Below, piece by piece: positions 16,601 through 25,920 of a stretch of 64,000 nt of DNA. Position numbers and translations under genes: made by a program. The number at the start of each line of letters is the position of its first letter. Within the stretch, counting starts at the first letter, position 1. The notes below the pieces were generated by a model, which worked only from the letters and a program-made list of their open reading frames with translations, ran no database searches and was not told where the DNA came from. The stretch comes from an uncultured Porphyromonadaceae bacterium. GTDB lineage: Bacteria > Bacteroidota > Bacteroidia > Bacteroidales > Muribaculaceae. The DNA is taken from positions 1 to 64,000 of the forward strand of contig CAMWNB010000002.1 in assembly GCA_947175495.1 (NCBI GenBank), in the 5' to 3' direction.

Positions 16601-17050
16601 TTTAACGGTTTGGGCATTGGTTGGCTGTGTCGGTTGTGCCACGGGATTATGCGGTCGGCCGAGGAGGGCGCAGAGATCGGATGTCAGCACTTCCAGAGGG
16701 TGCTGGTTGATGTTGCGCCAGTTGATGCTTGAGAACACAAGCTGCATGCCGATGGGCAGTTCCGAATCGTCTATTATATAGGGCAGAATGGTGTTTTTTG
16801 CCTTCTTGTTGAAGGCGAAGGTGATTTCGCTGCCTGTGAATTTCGATTCGTAGGAGTTGCGACTGGCGAGGAGGAGGAAGAGGCGGCTGTTGAGGATGGC
16901 CTCGGCAAGTACGTCGGGAAATTCAAGGCCTCCGGCAATGCCCTGCCGATCGATGAAATAGCTGATTCCGGCGGCATCGAGGGCGGCGCATATGCGGTCG
17001 GCGACAGGAGTGTCTTTTCTGCTGTAGCTTATGAAAACGTCGTAGTTCAT
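15665..17050 (-). CDS. TIR domain protein with Sel1-like repeats
   Basis: A 461-residue protein without a signal peptide. The TIR domain covers residues 1-130: MNYDVFISYSRKD opens it, the BB-loop region is near residue 35, and FTGSEITFAFN holds Glu75, which aligns with the catalytic Glu of NAD-cleaving TIRs. A Pro/Gln linker leads into two near-identical 163-residue blocks of Sel1-like repeats (AAxxGHxxAQYNLALxYxxGEGVAQNEAEAxRLFRLAADKG) that likely bind a partner. TIR domains in bacteria commonly act in anti-phage immunity by depleting or converting NAD. The track start is 21 codons early, over the promoter. The SPFH gene follows after 25 nt. Confidence 0.88.
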   Translation of the reverse strand: MNYDVFISYSRKDTPVADRICAALDAAGISYFIDRQGIAGGLEFPDVLAEAILNSRLFLLLASRNSYESKFTGSEITFAFNKKAKNTILPYIIDDSELPIGMQLVFSSINWRNINQHPLEVLTSDLCALLGRPHNPVAQPTQPTNAQTVKWYNDGVDASKRGNHAEAVRFYTLAANAGHTSAQYNLALKYSKGEGVAQNEAEAARLFRLAADKGDTDAQCALGYRYATGKGVPQDKSEAARIYRKAAEQGSTIACYNLGLYYKNGTGGLPVSINEARKWFLKAADKGDEDARRLLKEIEDNEARKQTSVELSRLFNSGVDASRRGDHAEAVRLYTLAANAGHRTSQYNLALKYSKGEGVAQNEAEAVRLFRLAADKGDADALCSLGYRYDVGKGVPKDQREAARLYRQSADMGNATACYNLYVFYKNGLGGLPKDLSEAHRWLRTAADKGHEKARETLSKI

Positions 17051-17071
17051 GGCGTCGTGTGTATTTTGTTG

Positions 17072-17104
17072 CAAATATACCTTATTTAGGTGATATTCGC
17101 AACA
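17072..17104 (-). promoter_or_regulatory. Promoter of the TIR-Sel1/SPFH operon
   Basis: TATATTTG -7 box (17072-17079) on the minus strand with TTG about 20 bp upstream, 22 bp before the ATG. It follows directly after the terminator of the upstream peptidase gene. Confidence 0.65.
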
Positions 17105-17117
17105 AAAACGCACAAAA

Positions 17118-17151
17118 AAGCCCCGGCTGCCGAAATGAGGAGCCGGGGCTT
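17118..17151 (-). terminator. Terminator after the DPP III-like gene
   Basis: Perfect 11-bp stem AAGCCCCGGCT / AGCCGGGGCTT with a 12-nt loop. On the minus strand it is followed by TTTTGTGCG. It separates the peptidase gene from the TIR-Sel1 promoter. Confidence 0.85.
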
Positions 17152-17176
17152 ATGGCGGGGTGTCGGATGCCGCTTG

Positions 17177-19183
17177 TTATTTCAGCGCGGAGTAGTCGCG
17201 GCTGTAGCGGAGCATCTGGTCGGCATAGTCTTCGCCGTAGCTCACTTTCACGTCGACAATCTTGTCGCCGTCCATGACGGGGGTGTACACGGGGTTGACA
17301 AAGCCGCGATAGGGGGCGATGTTGAGTTTTGCGTAGCGTTCGCACACTTCCTTGTGGAGTTCGGGGTCAACCTTGACGGCATACTGCTCTACGAGCTGGC
17401 GTCCGGCTTCATAGTCGCCGGTGCTGCGGATGCGCTGCACCTCGCCGAGCAGTTCGCCGAACAGTCCGCGCAGGGCCTCATAGTCGTTGATTTTAATAAA
17501 AGTCTTGCCGTCGCGCTTTACCATTTCTATGACGTTGGCGTCCTTGCCGTGCTCATAGGCCCAGCGGGCGATGAGGGCGCGGTTGCGCATGTGGGCTTCC
17601 TCGATGTCCTTGCCCGGCTCTATGCGGTTGAGCTGTGTCATCATGCCGTTGAGAATGTACTTGTAGTATTCGGCTTTGTAGGCTTCGGGATTGTCGAGCA
17701 GGCCGATTTCAAGCAGTTTGGGGTCGGCGAGGTAGTAGAGGGCGAACAGGTCGGCGCGTGCTTCCTCGAGAGTGGAGCCGTGGGCTTTGAGCGCATCGGG
17801 ATCGACACCGGGCAGCAGGCGGCCGGAACCGTGGCCGAGACATTCGTGCAGGTCGGTGTGCAGGTTGTCAGTGATGAAGAGGTAGTCGGCCATGAGCTTG
17901 CGGGTGGGCTCGTCGATTACAAACTCTTCGTCGAAGCCGCTACCGTGGCTGGCTGCATCGTAGGCCTGGGTGATGTTTTCAAGTGTCACGCTCTTGGAGC
18001 CGTGGGCAGCGCGTATCCAGTTGGCGTTGGGGAGGTTGATGCCGATGGGTGTGGCGGGGTATGAGTCGCCGGCGAGAATGGCAGCGGTGATGACCTTGGC
18101 CGACACGCCTTTCACCTCGTCCTTGCGGAAGGAGGGGTCGACGGGCGAATGGTCTTCGAACCATTGTGCATTGGCGCTGAGGGTTTCGGTGCGGTGGCTG
18201 GCGGGGATGTTCTTGAAGTTGACAATGCTCTCCCACGAGCCGGTCATGCCGAGGGGGTCGCCGTAGCTCTCGATGAATCCGTTGATGAAGTCGACCTGCG
18301 ATGCTGTGTCCTCTGCCCATGCGATGGAGTAGTCGTCGAAGGTCTTGAGATCGCCGGTGGTGTAGAATTCCACGAGTTTTTCGATGATGGCGCGCTGGGC
18401 GTCGTTTTCGGCGTAGGCCTTGGCTTTATCGAGATTTTCGACTATGTGGGCAATGGCCTCGCCATAGAGCCCATCGAGTTTGTAGACCTGCTCGTGCACT
18501 TTGCCGTCGGCGCCTTTGACGAGGCGGCTGTTCAGGCCGTAGGAAATGGGGGTGAGGTCGGTGGTGTCCTTCAGAGCGGCGTAGTAGGATTCTATTTCTG
18601 CCTGTGTGAGCCCGGGACCATAGAGGTTGCAGGCGGAAGTGGCGATGAGGTCGGCGTTGTCGGCCTGGTTGACGCGCTTGGCCAGGTAGGAGGGGTCGAA
18701 CACGACTTTGACGAGTTCGGCTTTAGCGTCGGCGTCAGTGCCGATGCGGTCGAGCTGGGACTCGAAGAAAGTCTGCGAGAACTCGGGGACGAATTTGTCC
18801 ATGGAGTAGTGATGGTGGATGCCGTTGCCGAACCACACCTGTTTCATGTATTGCTCGAATGCTTTGAAATCGGCATTCTCGCGGTCGCCGTCGTAGGTGG
18901 TGTAGATGTTTTCGAGTGCGCGGCGCAGGGGGAGGTTGACGGCGCAGTTCTGATCCCAGAGGATGTCACGGCCCCAGAGGGCTGCTTCGGTGAGGTAGTA
19001 GACGAGCGCCTTCTGGTTGACGCTGAGGCTGTCGAAATCGGGCACCTGGTAGCGGAGCACTTCGATGTCGGCGAAGCGGTCGGCCGTGTAGTCGAAATCG
19101 GCGTCGGTCGCGGCCTGCTCTTTGTGGCAGGATGCGGCCATGATGCCGAGGGCCAATGCTGTCATTGTAATCAGTTTAGTCAT
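17177..19183 (-). CDS. Dipeptidyl-peptidase III-like zinc peptidase (family M49), lipoprotein
   Basis: A 668-residue protein with a lipobox (GIMAASC), so probably anchored in the envelope. The M49 zinc motif HECLGHGSG (HExxxGH type) and the second motif LEEARAD, which gives the third zinc ligand, are both present in the C-terminal half, around residues 446 and 475. M49 enzymes remove dipeptides from the N-terminus of short peptides. Length (about 670) matches Bacteroides DPP III. It is a single gene with a terminator downstream. Some database relatives carry a misleading dihydrofolate reductase label. Confidence 0.9.
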   Translation of the reverse strand: MTKLITMTALALGIMAASCHKEQAATDADFDYTADRFADIEVLRYQVPDFDSLSVNQKALVYYLTEAALWGRDILWDQNCAVNLPLRRALENIYTTYDGDRENADFKAFEQYMKQVWFGNGIHHHYSMDKFVPEFSQTFFESQLDRIGTDADAKAELVKVVFDPSYLAKRVNQADNADLIATSACNLYGPGLTQAEIESYYAALKDTTDLTPISYGLNSRLVKGADGKVHEQVYKLDGLYGEAIAHIVENLDKAKAYAENDAQRAIIEKLVEFYTTGDLKTFDDYSIAWAEDTASQVDFINGFIESYGDPLGMTGSWESIVNFKNIPASHRTETLSANAQWFEDHSPVDPSFRKDEVKGVSAKVITAAILAGDSYPATPIGINLPNANWIRAAHGSKSVTLENITQAYDAASHGSGFDEEFVIDEPTRKLMADYLFITDNLHTDLHECLGHGSGRLLPGVDPDALKAHGSTLEEARADLFALYYLADPKLLEIGLLDNPEAYKAEYYKYILNGMMTQLNRIEPGKDIEEAHMRNRALIARWAYEHGKDANVIEMVKRDGKTFIKINDYEALRGLFGELLGEVQRIRSTGDYEAGRQLVEQYAVKVDPELHKEVCERYAKLNIAPYRGFVNPVYTPVMDGDKIVDVKVSYGEDYADQMLRYSRDYSALK

Positions 19184-19286
19184 TATGGTTGTTTAGTTGA
19201 GGTTCGTGTTCTGTGTGGTAATACGATTGTTTGATGCTGCGGGAGACGGCACTGCTGACGGTTACTCTTGCAGTGGCAGTCTCATG

Positions 19287-20480
19287 TCACTCGACGTAGA
19301 GGACAAGGCCTTTAAGATATTCGCCTTCGGGGTGGTAGATGCTGACGGGATGGTCGGCGGGCTGTGTGAGCTGGTGCAGGATGCGCACGCGGCGGCGACT
19401 CTGGGCGGCAGCTGAAAATACCGCCACGCGGAACTGCTCGCGCGATACGGCCTGAGAGCACGAGAAGGTGAACAGCACTCCGCCCGGGGCTATCTTCTCG
19501 AAGGCGCGGGCGTTGAGGCGTCGGTAGCCTTGGAGGGCATTGTGGAGCGCGCTGCGGTGCTTGGCGAAAGCCGGAGGGTCAAGCACGATGAGGTCGTAGG
19601 CTCCATGCTCCATGGCATCGAGGTGGCGGAAAGCGTCCTCGGCCACGGCCCGGTGGCGCGTGTCGCCGGGGAAGTTTAGTTCTGCGTTAGCTTCGGTGAG
19701 AGCTACGGCCTTGGCCGACGAGTCGACCGACACCACTTCCTTGGCGCCGCCTGCGAGGGCGTAGACGGAGAAGCCGCCGGTGTAGCAGAACATGTTGAGC
19801 ACGCGGCGTCCTGCGGAATAGCGCCCCAGCAAGGCACGATTGTCGCGCTGGTCGACAAAAAAACCGGTCTTCTGGCCTCTCAGCCAGTCGATGTGGAACT
19901 TAAGGCCGTTTTCGGTGGCCACATTGCCGCTGTACGAGCCGATGATGTAGTCGTTCTGCGGGTCAAGGCGTGCCTTGTATGGCAGTGTAGTCTCGCTCTT
20001 GTAGTAGACGTTGGCGATGCCTGCTCCGGGCAGTTCTGTGAGCGCGCGGGCAATGGTGTCGCGCACGAAGTGCATGCCGGGCGAGTGAGCCTGCACGACG
20101 GCTGTGTCGCCATAGACGTCGACGACGAGGCCGGGCAGGAAGTCGCCTTCGCCGTGCACGAGGCGGAAAGCAGTGTTGTCGGGACGCCGGAGACCCAGCG
20201 TGCGGCGAAGTGCGTAGGCTTCGGCGAGGCGCCTGGCAAAGAAAGCGTCGTCAATGGCTGTGTCGGCGAAATCGAGCATGCGCACGGCGATGCTGCCTAT
20301 CTGGAAGTGTCCCACGCCGATGAGGCGGCCGTCGCTGGCGGCCACTCGCACTACGGTGCCTTCCTCGATGTCGCGGGGCATCTCTGTGAGTGCGCCTGAG
20401 AAAACCCATGGGTGCAGCCTGTCGAGCGACTCTTCTTTGCCGCGGCGCAGCCGCAGGGTGGGGATGTTGTTGTCGGTCAT
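19287..20480 (-). CDS. rlmI: RlmI-like 23S rRNA cytosine methyltransferase
   Basis: A 397-residue SAM-dependent enzyme with an N-terminal PUA domain (residues 1-75, starting LRLRRGKEESLDRLHPWVFSGA), a central beta domain and a C-terminal Rossmann methyltransferase fold. The SAM loop is VLNMFCYTGGFSVYA, the catalytic loop VLDPPAFAKH, and FSCSQ is the probable catalytic Cys motif. The family methylates cytosine in 23S rRNA (C1962 in E. coli). Its ATG overlaps the stop of rseP by 4 bp, so it is the last gene of a dxr-rseP-rlmI operon. Specificity is inferred from family. Confidence 0.85.
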   Translation of the reverse strand: MTDNNIPTLRLRRGKEESLDRLHPWVFSGALTEMPRDIEEGTVVRVAASDGRLIGVGHFQIGSIAVRMLDFADTAIDDAFFARRLAEAYALRRTLGLRRPDNTAFRLVHGEGDFLPGLVVDVYGDTAVVQAHSPGMHFVRDTIARALTELPGAGIANVYYKSETTLPYKARLDPQNDYIIGSYSGNVATENGLKFHIDWLRGQKTGFFVDQRDNRALLGRYSAGRRVLNMFCYTGGFSVYALAGGAKEVVSVDSSAKAVALTEANAELNFPGDTRHRAVAEDAFRHLDAMEHGAYDLIVLDPPAFAKHRSALHNALQGYRRLNARAFEKIAPGGVLFTFSCSQAVSREQFRVAVFSAAAQSRRRVRILHQLTQPADHPVSIYHPEGEYLKGLVLYVE

Positions 20481-21925
20481 TTCAGTAAGAATCGGAAAAT
20501 GTCGTTAGCATTGGCGTAGAACATGAGAAGGATGAGGAAACCCATGCCTATCATGTTGGCTATCTCAAGGAAGCGCTCGGAAGGCTTGCGGCGTGTCACT
20601 ATCTCTACGAGCAGGAACAATGTGTAGCCACCATCGAGAGCGGGGATGGGGATGATGTTCATGAAGGCGAGAATCACCGACAGAAAGGCGGTAATCTGCC
20701 AGAATGCCAGCCAGTTCCATGTATCGGGGAACACGCTGCCGAGCATGCCGAATCCGCCGAGGTTTTGCGCGCCTTCCTTGGTGAAGACCAGTTTGAGCGA
20801 CGACGCGTAGGTGGCGAGCTGGTCGGTGCCCATCTCCCAGCCGCGGGGGAGGGCTTCGAGCAGCGAGTAGGTCTTGGTCTCGACGTCAAACACCTTGTCG
20901 GGCATTTTGAGCTGAATGCCGATTTTCCCAAACTCGTTGATGCCTACATTTTTGATGCGTACCGGCTTGCCGTCGCGGATCACTGTCATGTCTATGTGGC
21001 GGCCTTTGTTGGCGGCGAGTGCCGGATAAAATTCGGTGGCCGAGGGGGTGGTGTCGTTGCCTATGGCCACGATGCGGTCGCCCTCTTTCATCCCGGCCAG
21101 AATGGCGCCTTCGCCGGGCATCAGCTTGTCGATGTGGACAGGCATACGCATGGCCATGAACGATTTGTCCTGGCTCACAAGTTTCTTTACAAGGGTGGGG
21201 GGCACGGTGATGGTCATGGTGTCTCCGTCGCGGAGCACCTGCACGCGTGCGCCGGGTTGCACGAGCTCCCAGCGCTGGGCCACATCCTTGGCGTCCAGCC
21301 GGGCTCCGTTGAGTGCGAGCAGCCGGTCGCCGTCGCGGAATCCGGCTTCGTGCATCTCGGGCACGAAATCAAGGCCTTCGGTCATGGCCTGGTAAGGCAC
21401 CATACGGTCGCCCCAGTGGAAGGCTATGCCTGCGTATATGATGATAGCGAGCACGAAGTTGAGCAGCACGCCGGCCACCATGACGAGCAGCCGCTGCCAT
21501 GCGGCTTTGCTGCGGAATTCCCATGGCTGGGGTTCGGCGGCGAGGTCTTTGCTGCTTTTTGTTTCATCGACCATGCCGGCGATGTCGCAATAACCGCCGA
21601 GTGGAAGCCATCCGAGGCCGTAAATGGTGTCGCGCCAGGTGGGCTTGGCGCCAGGGGCTGCGGGGTGGGGCTTGCCCACGCGTAGCGTCTTCCACGCGTG
21701 TTGCACCTCTTGGCCGTTCTCGTCGCGGGTGTAGCCTATCACCTGGAGCTCGCCTTTGCGCGGGTCGTATTTCAGGAGCGAGAACCAGGGGTTGAAGAAT
21801 AGATAGAAACGATTCACCTTTATGCCGAACATGCGGGCGAATATGTAATGGCCGAATTCATGCACAGTGACGAGAATCACCAGTGCTATGATCAGTTGCA
21901 GTGCTTTAAAAAGAAATGATTCCAC
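20477..21925 (-). CDS. rseP: Site-2 intramembrane metalloprotease RseP
   Basis: A 482-residue inner-membrane zinc protease. HEFGH at residues 22-26 in the first membrane helix and NIIPIPALDGG in the third core helix are the two active-site motifs. PDZ-like domains lie between them (MHEAGFRDGDRLLALNG and AGMKEGDRIVAIGN). RseP cleaves membrane-bound anti-sigma factors and leftover signal peptides, releasing envelope-stress sigma factors. It starts 3 nt after dxr and overlaps rlmI by 4 bp. An ECF sigma module at 39.5 kb is a conceivable client, but that is speculation. Confidence 0.95.
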   Translation of the reverse strand: MESFLFKALQLIIALVILVTVHEFGHYIFARMFGIKVNRFYLFFNPWFSLLKYDPRKGELQVIGYTRDENGQEVQHAWKTLRVGKPHPAAPGAKPTWRDTIYGLGWLPLGGYCDIAGMVDETKSSKDLAAEPQPWEFRSKAAWQRLLVMVAGVLLNFVLAIIIYAGIAFHWGDRMVPYQAMTEGLDFVPEMHEAGFRDGDRLLALNGARLDAKDVAQRWELVQPGARVQVLRDGDTMTITVPPTLVKKLVSQDKSFMAMRMPVHIDKLMPGEGAILAGMKEGDRIVAIGNDTTPSATEFYPALAANKGRHIDMTVIRDGKPVRIKNVGINEFGKIGIQLKMPDKVFDVETKTYSLLEALPRGWEMGTDQLATYASSLKLVFTKEGAQNLGGFGMLGSVFPDTWNWLAFWQITAFLSVILAFMNIIPIPALDGGYTLFLLVEIVTRRKPSERFLEIANMIGMGFLILLMFYANANDIFRFLLK

Positions 21926-21928
21926 TTG

Positions 21929-23098
21929 TCAGAGACGTTTTTGATTGATGATTTCAGCGGCTATGGCGCGGGCCTCAGCGTTGGAGGCCACATAGTCGGC
22001 ATAGTCCGGCCGGGCCACGAACGACGCTCGCGCCAGCGTGGCTGTAATTGTGTCGTAGATGTCGTAAAAGCCGATGCGGTCGTTAAGGTAGGCTGCCACT
22101 GCTATTTCGTTGGCTGCGTTGATGACGCATGCGGTGTTGCCTGCGCGGCGTATGGCCTCGTCGGCCAGCGTCAGGCAGGGGAAGCGGTCGGTGTCGGGCT
22201 GCTCGAAGGTGAGGACGGCCAGTTGTTCCGGCTGCAACGGACGCTCCGCTCCGGCAAGGCGCTCGGCGCATCCCAGGGCATAGGCTATGGGGAGGCGCAT
22301 GTCGGGAACACCCATCTGCGCCTTGATGGCGCCGTCGGTGAATTCCACCATGGAGTGGATGATGCTTTGCGGGTGTACGATGGCCGAGATGCGCTCCGGC
22401 TCCATGTCGAAGAGCCAACGGGCTTCGATGATTTCAAATGCTTTGTTCATCATCGTGGCCGAGTCGATGGTGATTTTGGCGCCCATGTCCCAGTTGGGGT
22501 GCTTGAGGGCATCGGCAGCGGTTGCGGAGGCGATGTGCTCGCGGCTCCATGTGCGGAACGGACCGCCGGAGGCTGTTATGATGAGGCGGCGCACCTTGTC
22601 GCGGCTTTCGCCTTCGAGACATTGGTAGACTGCGGAGTGTTCCGAGTCGACAGGATATACGCGCGAAGGCGATTCGGCAAGCAGGCGGCGCACATAGTCG
22701 CCTGCCACTACGAGCGTCTCTTTGTTGGCCAATGCAATGTCCTTGCCGGCGCGGATGGCGCGGATGGTGGGTTCCAGGCCGCTGTAGCCAACGGTGGCTG
22801 TGACCACCATGTCAACCTCGGGGAGGGCGACTGCGTCGGCCACGGCCTCGGCTCCGGCGGCGGTGCGTATGCCGAGGGGCTCCAGCGCATCGCGCAGGCG
22901 TCCATATGCGCTCTCGTCGGCTATCACGGCCAGCGTAGGGCGGAATTTGCGGGCTTGCTCTATCAGCTCCTCCACGCGTCGTCCGGCCACAAGCACTGTG
23001 GCCCGGTACATCTCGGGATGTCCGCCTATGATGTCAAGGGTCTGCGTGCCTATCGACCCTGTGCTGCCCAGAATAGCTATGTTTTTGGGTGAATTCAC
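21929..23098 (-). CDS. dxr: 1-deoxy-D-xylulose 5-phosphate reductoisomerase
   Basis: A 389-residue NADPH enzyme of the MEP isoprenoid pathway. It has the dinucleotide-binding loop ILGSTGSIGTQT near the N-terminus, ALANKETLVVAG, the metal-binding and catalytic region DSEHSAVYQCLEG, and GGPFRTW of the flexible loop. A GTG start is chosen: the track Met lies at a consensus promoter (TATCTTTG, 23122-23129) and the sequence upstream of VNSPKNIAILGSTGS is not Dxr-like. dxr is followed by rseP after 3 nt and then rlmI, the common dxr-rseP arrangement. Confidence 0.95.
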   Translation of the reverse strand: MNSPKNIAILGSTGSIGTQTLDIIGGHPEMYRATVLVAGRRVEELIEQARKFRPTLAVIADESAYGRLRDALEPLGIRTAAGAEAVADAVALPEVDMVVTATVGYSGLEPTIRAIRAGKDIALANKETLVVAGDYVRRLLAESPSRVYPVDSEHSAVYQCLEGESRDKVRRLIITASGGPFRTWSREHIASATAADALKHPNWDMGAKITIDSATMMNKAFEIIEARWLFDMEPERISAIVHPQSIIHSMVEFTDGAIKAQMGVPDMRLPIAYALGCAERLAGAERPLQPEQLAVLTFEQPDTDRFPCLTLADEAIRRAGNTACVINAANEIAVAAYLNDRIGFYDIYDTITATLARASFVARPDYADYVASNAEARAIAAEIINQKRL

Positions 23099-23121
23099 TT
23101 TTGCTTCTGTGTTTAAACACG

Positions 23122-23153
23122 CAAAGATAACAATAATTTCTCTTTTTTGCAAA
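23122..23153 (-). promoter_or_regulatory. Promoter of dxr-rseP-rlmI
   Basis: TTTG, 20 bp, then TATCTTTG on the minus strand: a full match to the Bacteroidetes consensus, 23 bp upstream of the GTG start. Confidence 0.8.
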
Positions 23154-23230
23154 CTGATTGACAGCCATGGTTTTATCCCTGGGCTTGAAGCCGGTGGCGT
23201 TTTATGCCATTTACTATGGGTGGCGCGGCG

Positions 23231-25102
23231 CTACGATATCGGCTGTCGGCCGGATGGGACGGGGGATGGACGTTCGGCCACGACGTGCATCTCGCAGGCG
23301 GCGCAGTCGAAGTCGAGACGATAGCGGATGCCGGGCGCGCACAGGTAGAGAGGCGAGGGCAGGCGCTTGGCCGATGATGTGCGCAGGCAGGCGCCGAGTT
23401 CGCGGCGCAGGCAATATCGTGTGGTCATCACGCGGGTCTCGCCGTTGGGGCGCTCTACTTCGGCAGCACGTTCTGCGACGGTGGCTCCGGCGGCAGTGTA
23501 AACCTCGGATGCCAAGGTGTTGGCCACGTTGTCGTGGTAGGTGGTGGTGATGCCCGCCATATCGTCGGACTCAAGCATGCATGGGCGTCGGCGGTCGTAG
23601 CTGTAACGCGCACGCTGTGCGCTGTCGAGAGCATCCAGTGTGTCGCGGCGCAGGGCGGTAAGAGCCGATGCGGCCACGAAGCGGCCGGCAAGACGGTCGT
23701 CCAGGCTTTCGAGGTGATAGATGGTGCCCCCGAGACGTTCGAGGGTGCGCCGTCGCGCGTCGGCCTGCGGGGTGTTGGCTTGCTCGTGCAAAGACTCGGT
23801 CACGCACTCCACGGCGTTGCCGCGTTCGTCGGAAATGCTCAGTGCGATGCGTTTGTCGTCGATGCTGCGAAGTTGCATATGCAGCGCGATTGAGCGCTGT
23901 GGACGCGCCGAGGCCACGGCGTCGGTGTATGCTTTGTCGGCGTTGCGGTAGAGCGGGGTGCCTGGGGCTATGCGCAGCTCGGATGGCGCAAACAGGCGGT
24001 TGCCTTCGATCTTGTTGAGGCGAAATCCGGAGAAGCGTCCGTCGGTGCCGAAATAGCCGAGGCCGTCGCCGTTGTGCAGCGCGGTGTTGAGGCGCGCCGT
24101 GAGCACTTTGCCGCGGCACGAGAGGACGGTGCCGATGCGTTCGCCGGTGTTCTTCGGCGACGCCATGGATGCGATATGCCCAGGCTCGCGACGCGGCGTG
24201 TCAAGAAAATAGGAGGTGTAGCCGCGGTTGAACACCTTGGCCACATCGGGGATGAAGCCGGCGTTGCTACGGCCGTGCGATGCGCGGATATAGCGCCCGG
24301 ACGATGAGGCAGCCACGGAATCGAGGGCCGCACTGTAGGCGGCCACTGTGCTGCGCACATACGCTGCATCCTTCAGGCGTCCCTCTATTTTGAACGATGA
24401 TATGCCCGCATCAGCCATGTCGGCAAGCAGATTGATGCGGTTCATGTCGCGTAGCGACAGATAATGCCGCTCGGGAGCGAGGTCGCGGCCCGACGCGTCG
24501 CAGAGGCGATAGGGCAGGCGGCACATTTGCGGACATTCGCCGCGGTTGGCGCTGCGGCCCATGGCCATAAAACCGGCGTGGCAGTCGCCGCTGTAGCTCA
24601 CACACAGGGCGCCGTGCACGAATGCTTCGAGGGGAGCCGTGGTGGCGGCGCGCACGGCGCGTATCTCGTCGAGGGTGAGTTCGCGGGCAAGCACTATCTG
24701 GGAGAATCCGGCTTTCTCGAGCATGGCGGCGCGTGCCGGCGTGCGGGTGTCGCACTGCGTGCTGGCGTGAAGGGCGATGGGCGGCAGCTGCATGCGCAGG
24801 TAGGCCATGTCCTGCACAATGAGGGCGTCAGCCCCTGCGTCGTACAGCTCGCGCACGAGCGATTCAACTGCAGGAATCTCGTGGTCGTAGACTATGGTGT
24901 TCATAGTCACATAGGTGCGGGCGTCGAAGCGGTGGGCGAACTCGGCCGCGCGTGCGATGTCGGCCACGGAGTTGCCTGCGGCAGCCCGTGCGCCGAAAGA
25001 TGGAGCTCCGATGTACACGGCGTCGGCGCCGCAGAGGATGGCATCTATGGCGATGTCGGCGTTGCGTGCCGGCGCAAGCAGTTCGAGGCGTGTGCTATTC
25101 AT
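23231..25102 (-). CDS. U32-family peptidase-like protein (RlhA/TrhP type, RNA hydroxylation)
   Basis: A 623-residue protein. The N-terminus MNSTRLELLAPARNADIAIDAI..GADAVYIG is the U32 TIM-barrel opening. The cysteine-rich U32 signature lies near residues 165-195 (SYSGDCHAGF, NRGECPQMCRLPY), and these Cys probably bind an iron-sulfur cluster. The C-terminal half resembles the DUF3656 region of E. coli RlhA. Characterised relatives hydroxylate 23S rRNA C2501 or tRNA U34 using prephenate rather than acting as peptidases. The start overlaps the stop of the PHP gene by 4 bp (ATGA). The track start is 77 codons upstream and lies within the PHP gene. Confidence 0.88.
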   Translation of the reverse strand: MNSTRLELLAPARNADIAIDAILCGADAVYIGAPSFGARAAAGNSVADIARAAEFAHRFDARTYVTMNTIVYDHEIPAVESLVRELYDAGADALIVQDMAYLRMQLPPIALHASTQCDTRTPARAAMLEKAGFSQIVLARELTLDEIRAVRAATTAPLEAFVHGALCVSYSGDCHAGFMAMGRSANRGECPQMCRLPYRLCDASGRDLAPERHYLSLRDMNRINLLADMADAGISSFKIEGRLKDAAYVRSTVAAYSAALDSVAASSSGRYIRASHGRSNAGFIPDVAKVFNRGYTSYFLDTPRREPGHIASMASPKNTGERIGTVLSCRGKVLTARLNTALHNGDGLGYFGTDGRFSGFRLNKIEGNRLFAPSELRIAPGTPLYRNADKAYTDAVASARPQRSIALHMQLRSIDDKRIALSISDERGNAVECVTESLHEQANTPQADARRRTLERLGGTIYHLESLDDRLAGRFVAASALTALRRDTLDALDSAQRARYSYDRRRPCMLESDDMAGITTTYHDNVANTLASEVYTAAGATVAERAAEVERPNGETRVMTTRYCLRRELGACLRTSSAKRLPSPLYLCAPGIRYRLDFDCAACEMHVVAERPSPVPSGRQPIS

Positions 25103-25920
25103 GCCAGGGCGTCGAGCAGAGTGAAGGCTTCGGCACGCGATGCGTCGGTGAGCGCGGGGTCGTGGGCATCGCTGTTGACCACGAGGGGTATGCCTGCGGT
25201 AAGCACTTGCGGCCACCACTGTCGCGCAGGGAAGAAACGTCCGTGGCGCGTGTAGGCCTTGGTGTTGATTTCTGCCGCCACGCCGTGGGCAGCCATGCAG
25301 TCGATAGTGTCGGCGATGTGGCGGGCGTACCATGGTTCGTTCTCAATGTCGGGTTGAATCGACGATGCGTTCAGCCCTATCTTGTCGAAGTGCCCGACGA
25401 TATTGAGGCCGCCGGCCTCTATCATTGCCTGTGTCTGTGCGAAGAATCGGTCGACAACGTAGCGAAGATCGTCGTGGAACACCTCGTGCACATAATGAAC
25501 AAAGCGGTCGGCCGGGCCGTCAGTGTCGGCGTACACGCCATCCTGCGAAGGCACGAAGTGCACGCTTCCTATTATGTAGTCGAGTCCGTAGGCCTGTACT
25601 TCCGGGCTTGCCGGTCCCCATTGCGAACCGAGATAGTCCACTTCCATGGCTGTGTACAGTTCTATGCGGCCGGCGTATTTCCGGCGCAGACGCTCCACTT
25701 CTGCCTTGTAGGCTTCCACGTCGGCGGCCGACATGTTGCATGGAGAAGCTATCACAATGGGGCTGTGCGGCGAGAATCCGTAGCGGGTGAGACCCGCCCG
25801 CACGGCGCCTTCCACCATCTCCTCCATTGGGGCGTGTCCGTCGCAGAACTGTGTGTGGCTGTGCAGGTTGTAGCGCCTGTCGGCGCTTATTGCTGTAAGT
25901 ATATCTTGAAATTGTGTCAT
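25099..25920 (-). CDS. PHP-domain phosphatase, histidinol-phosphatase-like
   Basis: A 273-residue metal-dependent phosphoesterase. YNLHSHTQFCDGHAPMEEMVEGA is the first PHP motif (HxH...DG), RYGFSPHSP supplies another metal-binding His, GSVHFV the next, and NSDAHDP the last. The family includes HisK/HisJ, which removes the phosphate from L-histidinol phosphate; no other his genes are nearby, so the substrate is uncertain. It overlaps cstA by 4 bp upstream and the U32 gene by 4 bp downstream. Confidence 0.85.
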   Translation of the reverse strand: MTQFQDILTAISADRRYNLHSHTQFCDGHAPMEEMVEGAVRAGLTRYGFSPHSPIVIASPCNMSAADVEAYKAEVERLRRKYAGRIELYTAMEVDYLGSQWGPASPEVQAYGLDYIIGSVHFVPSQDGVYADTDGPADRFVHYVHEVFHDDLRYVVDRFFAQTQAMIEAGGLNIVGHFDKIGLNASSIQPDIENEPWYARHIADTIDCMAAHGVAAEINTKAYTRHGRFFPARQWWPQVLTAGIPLVVNSDAHDPALTDASRAEAFTLLDALA

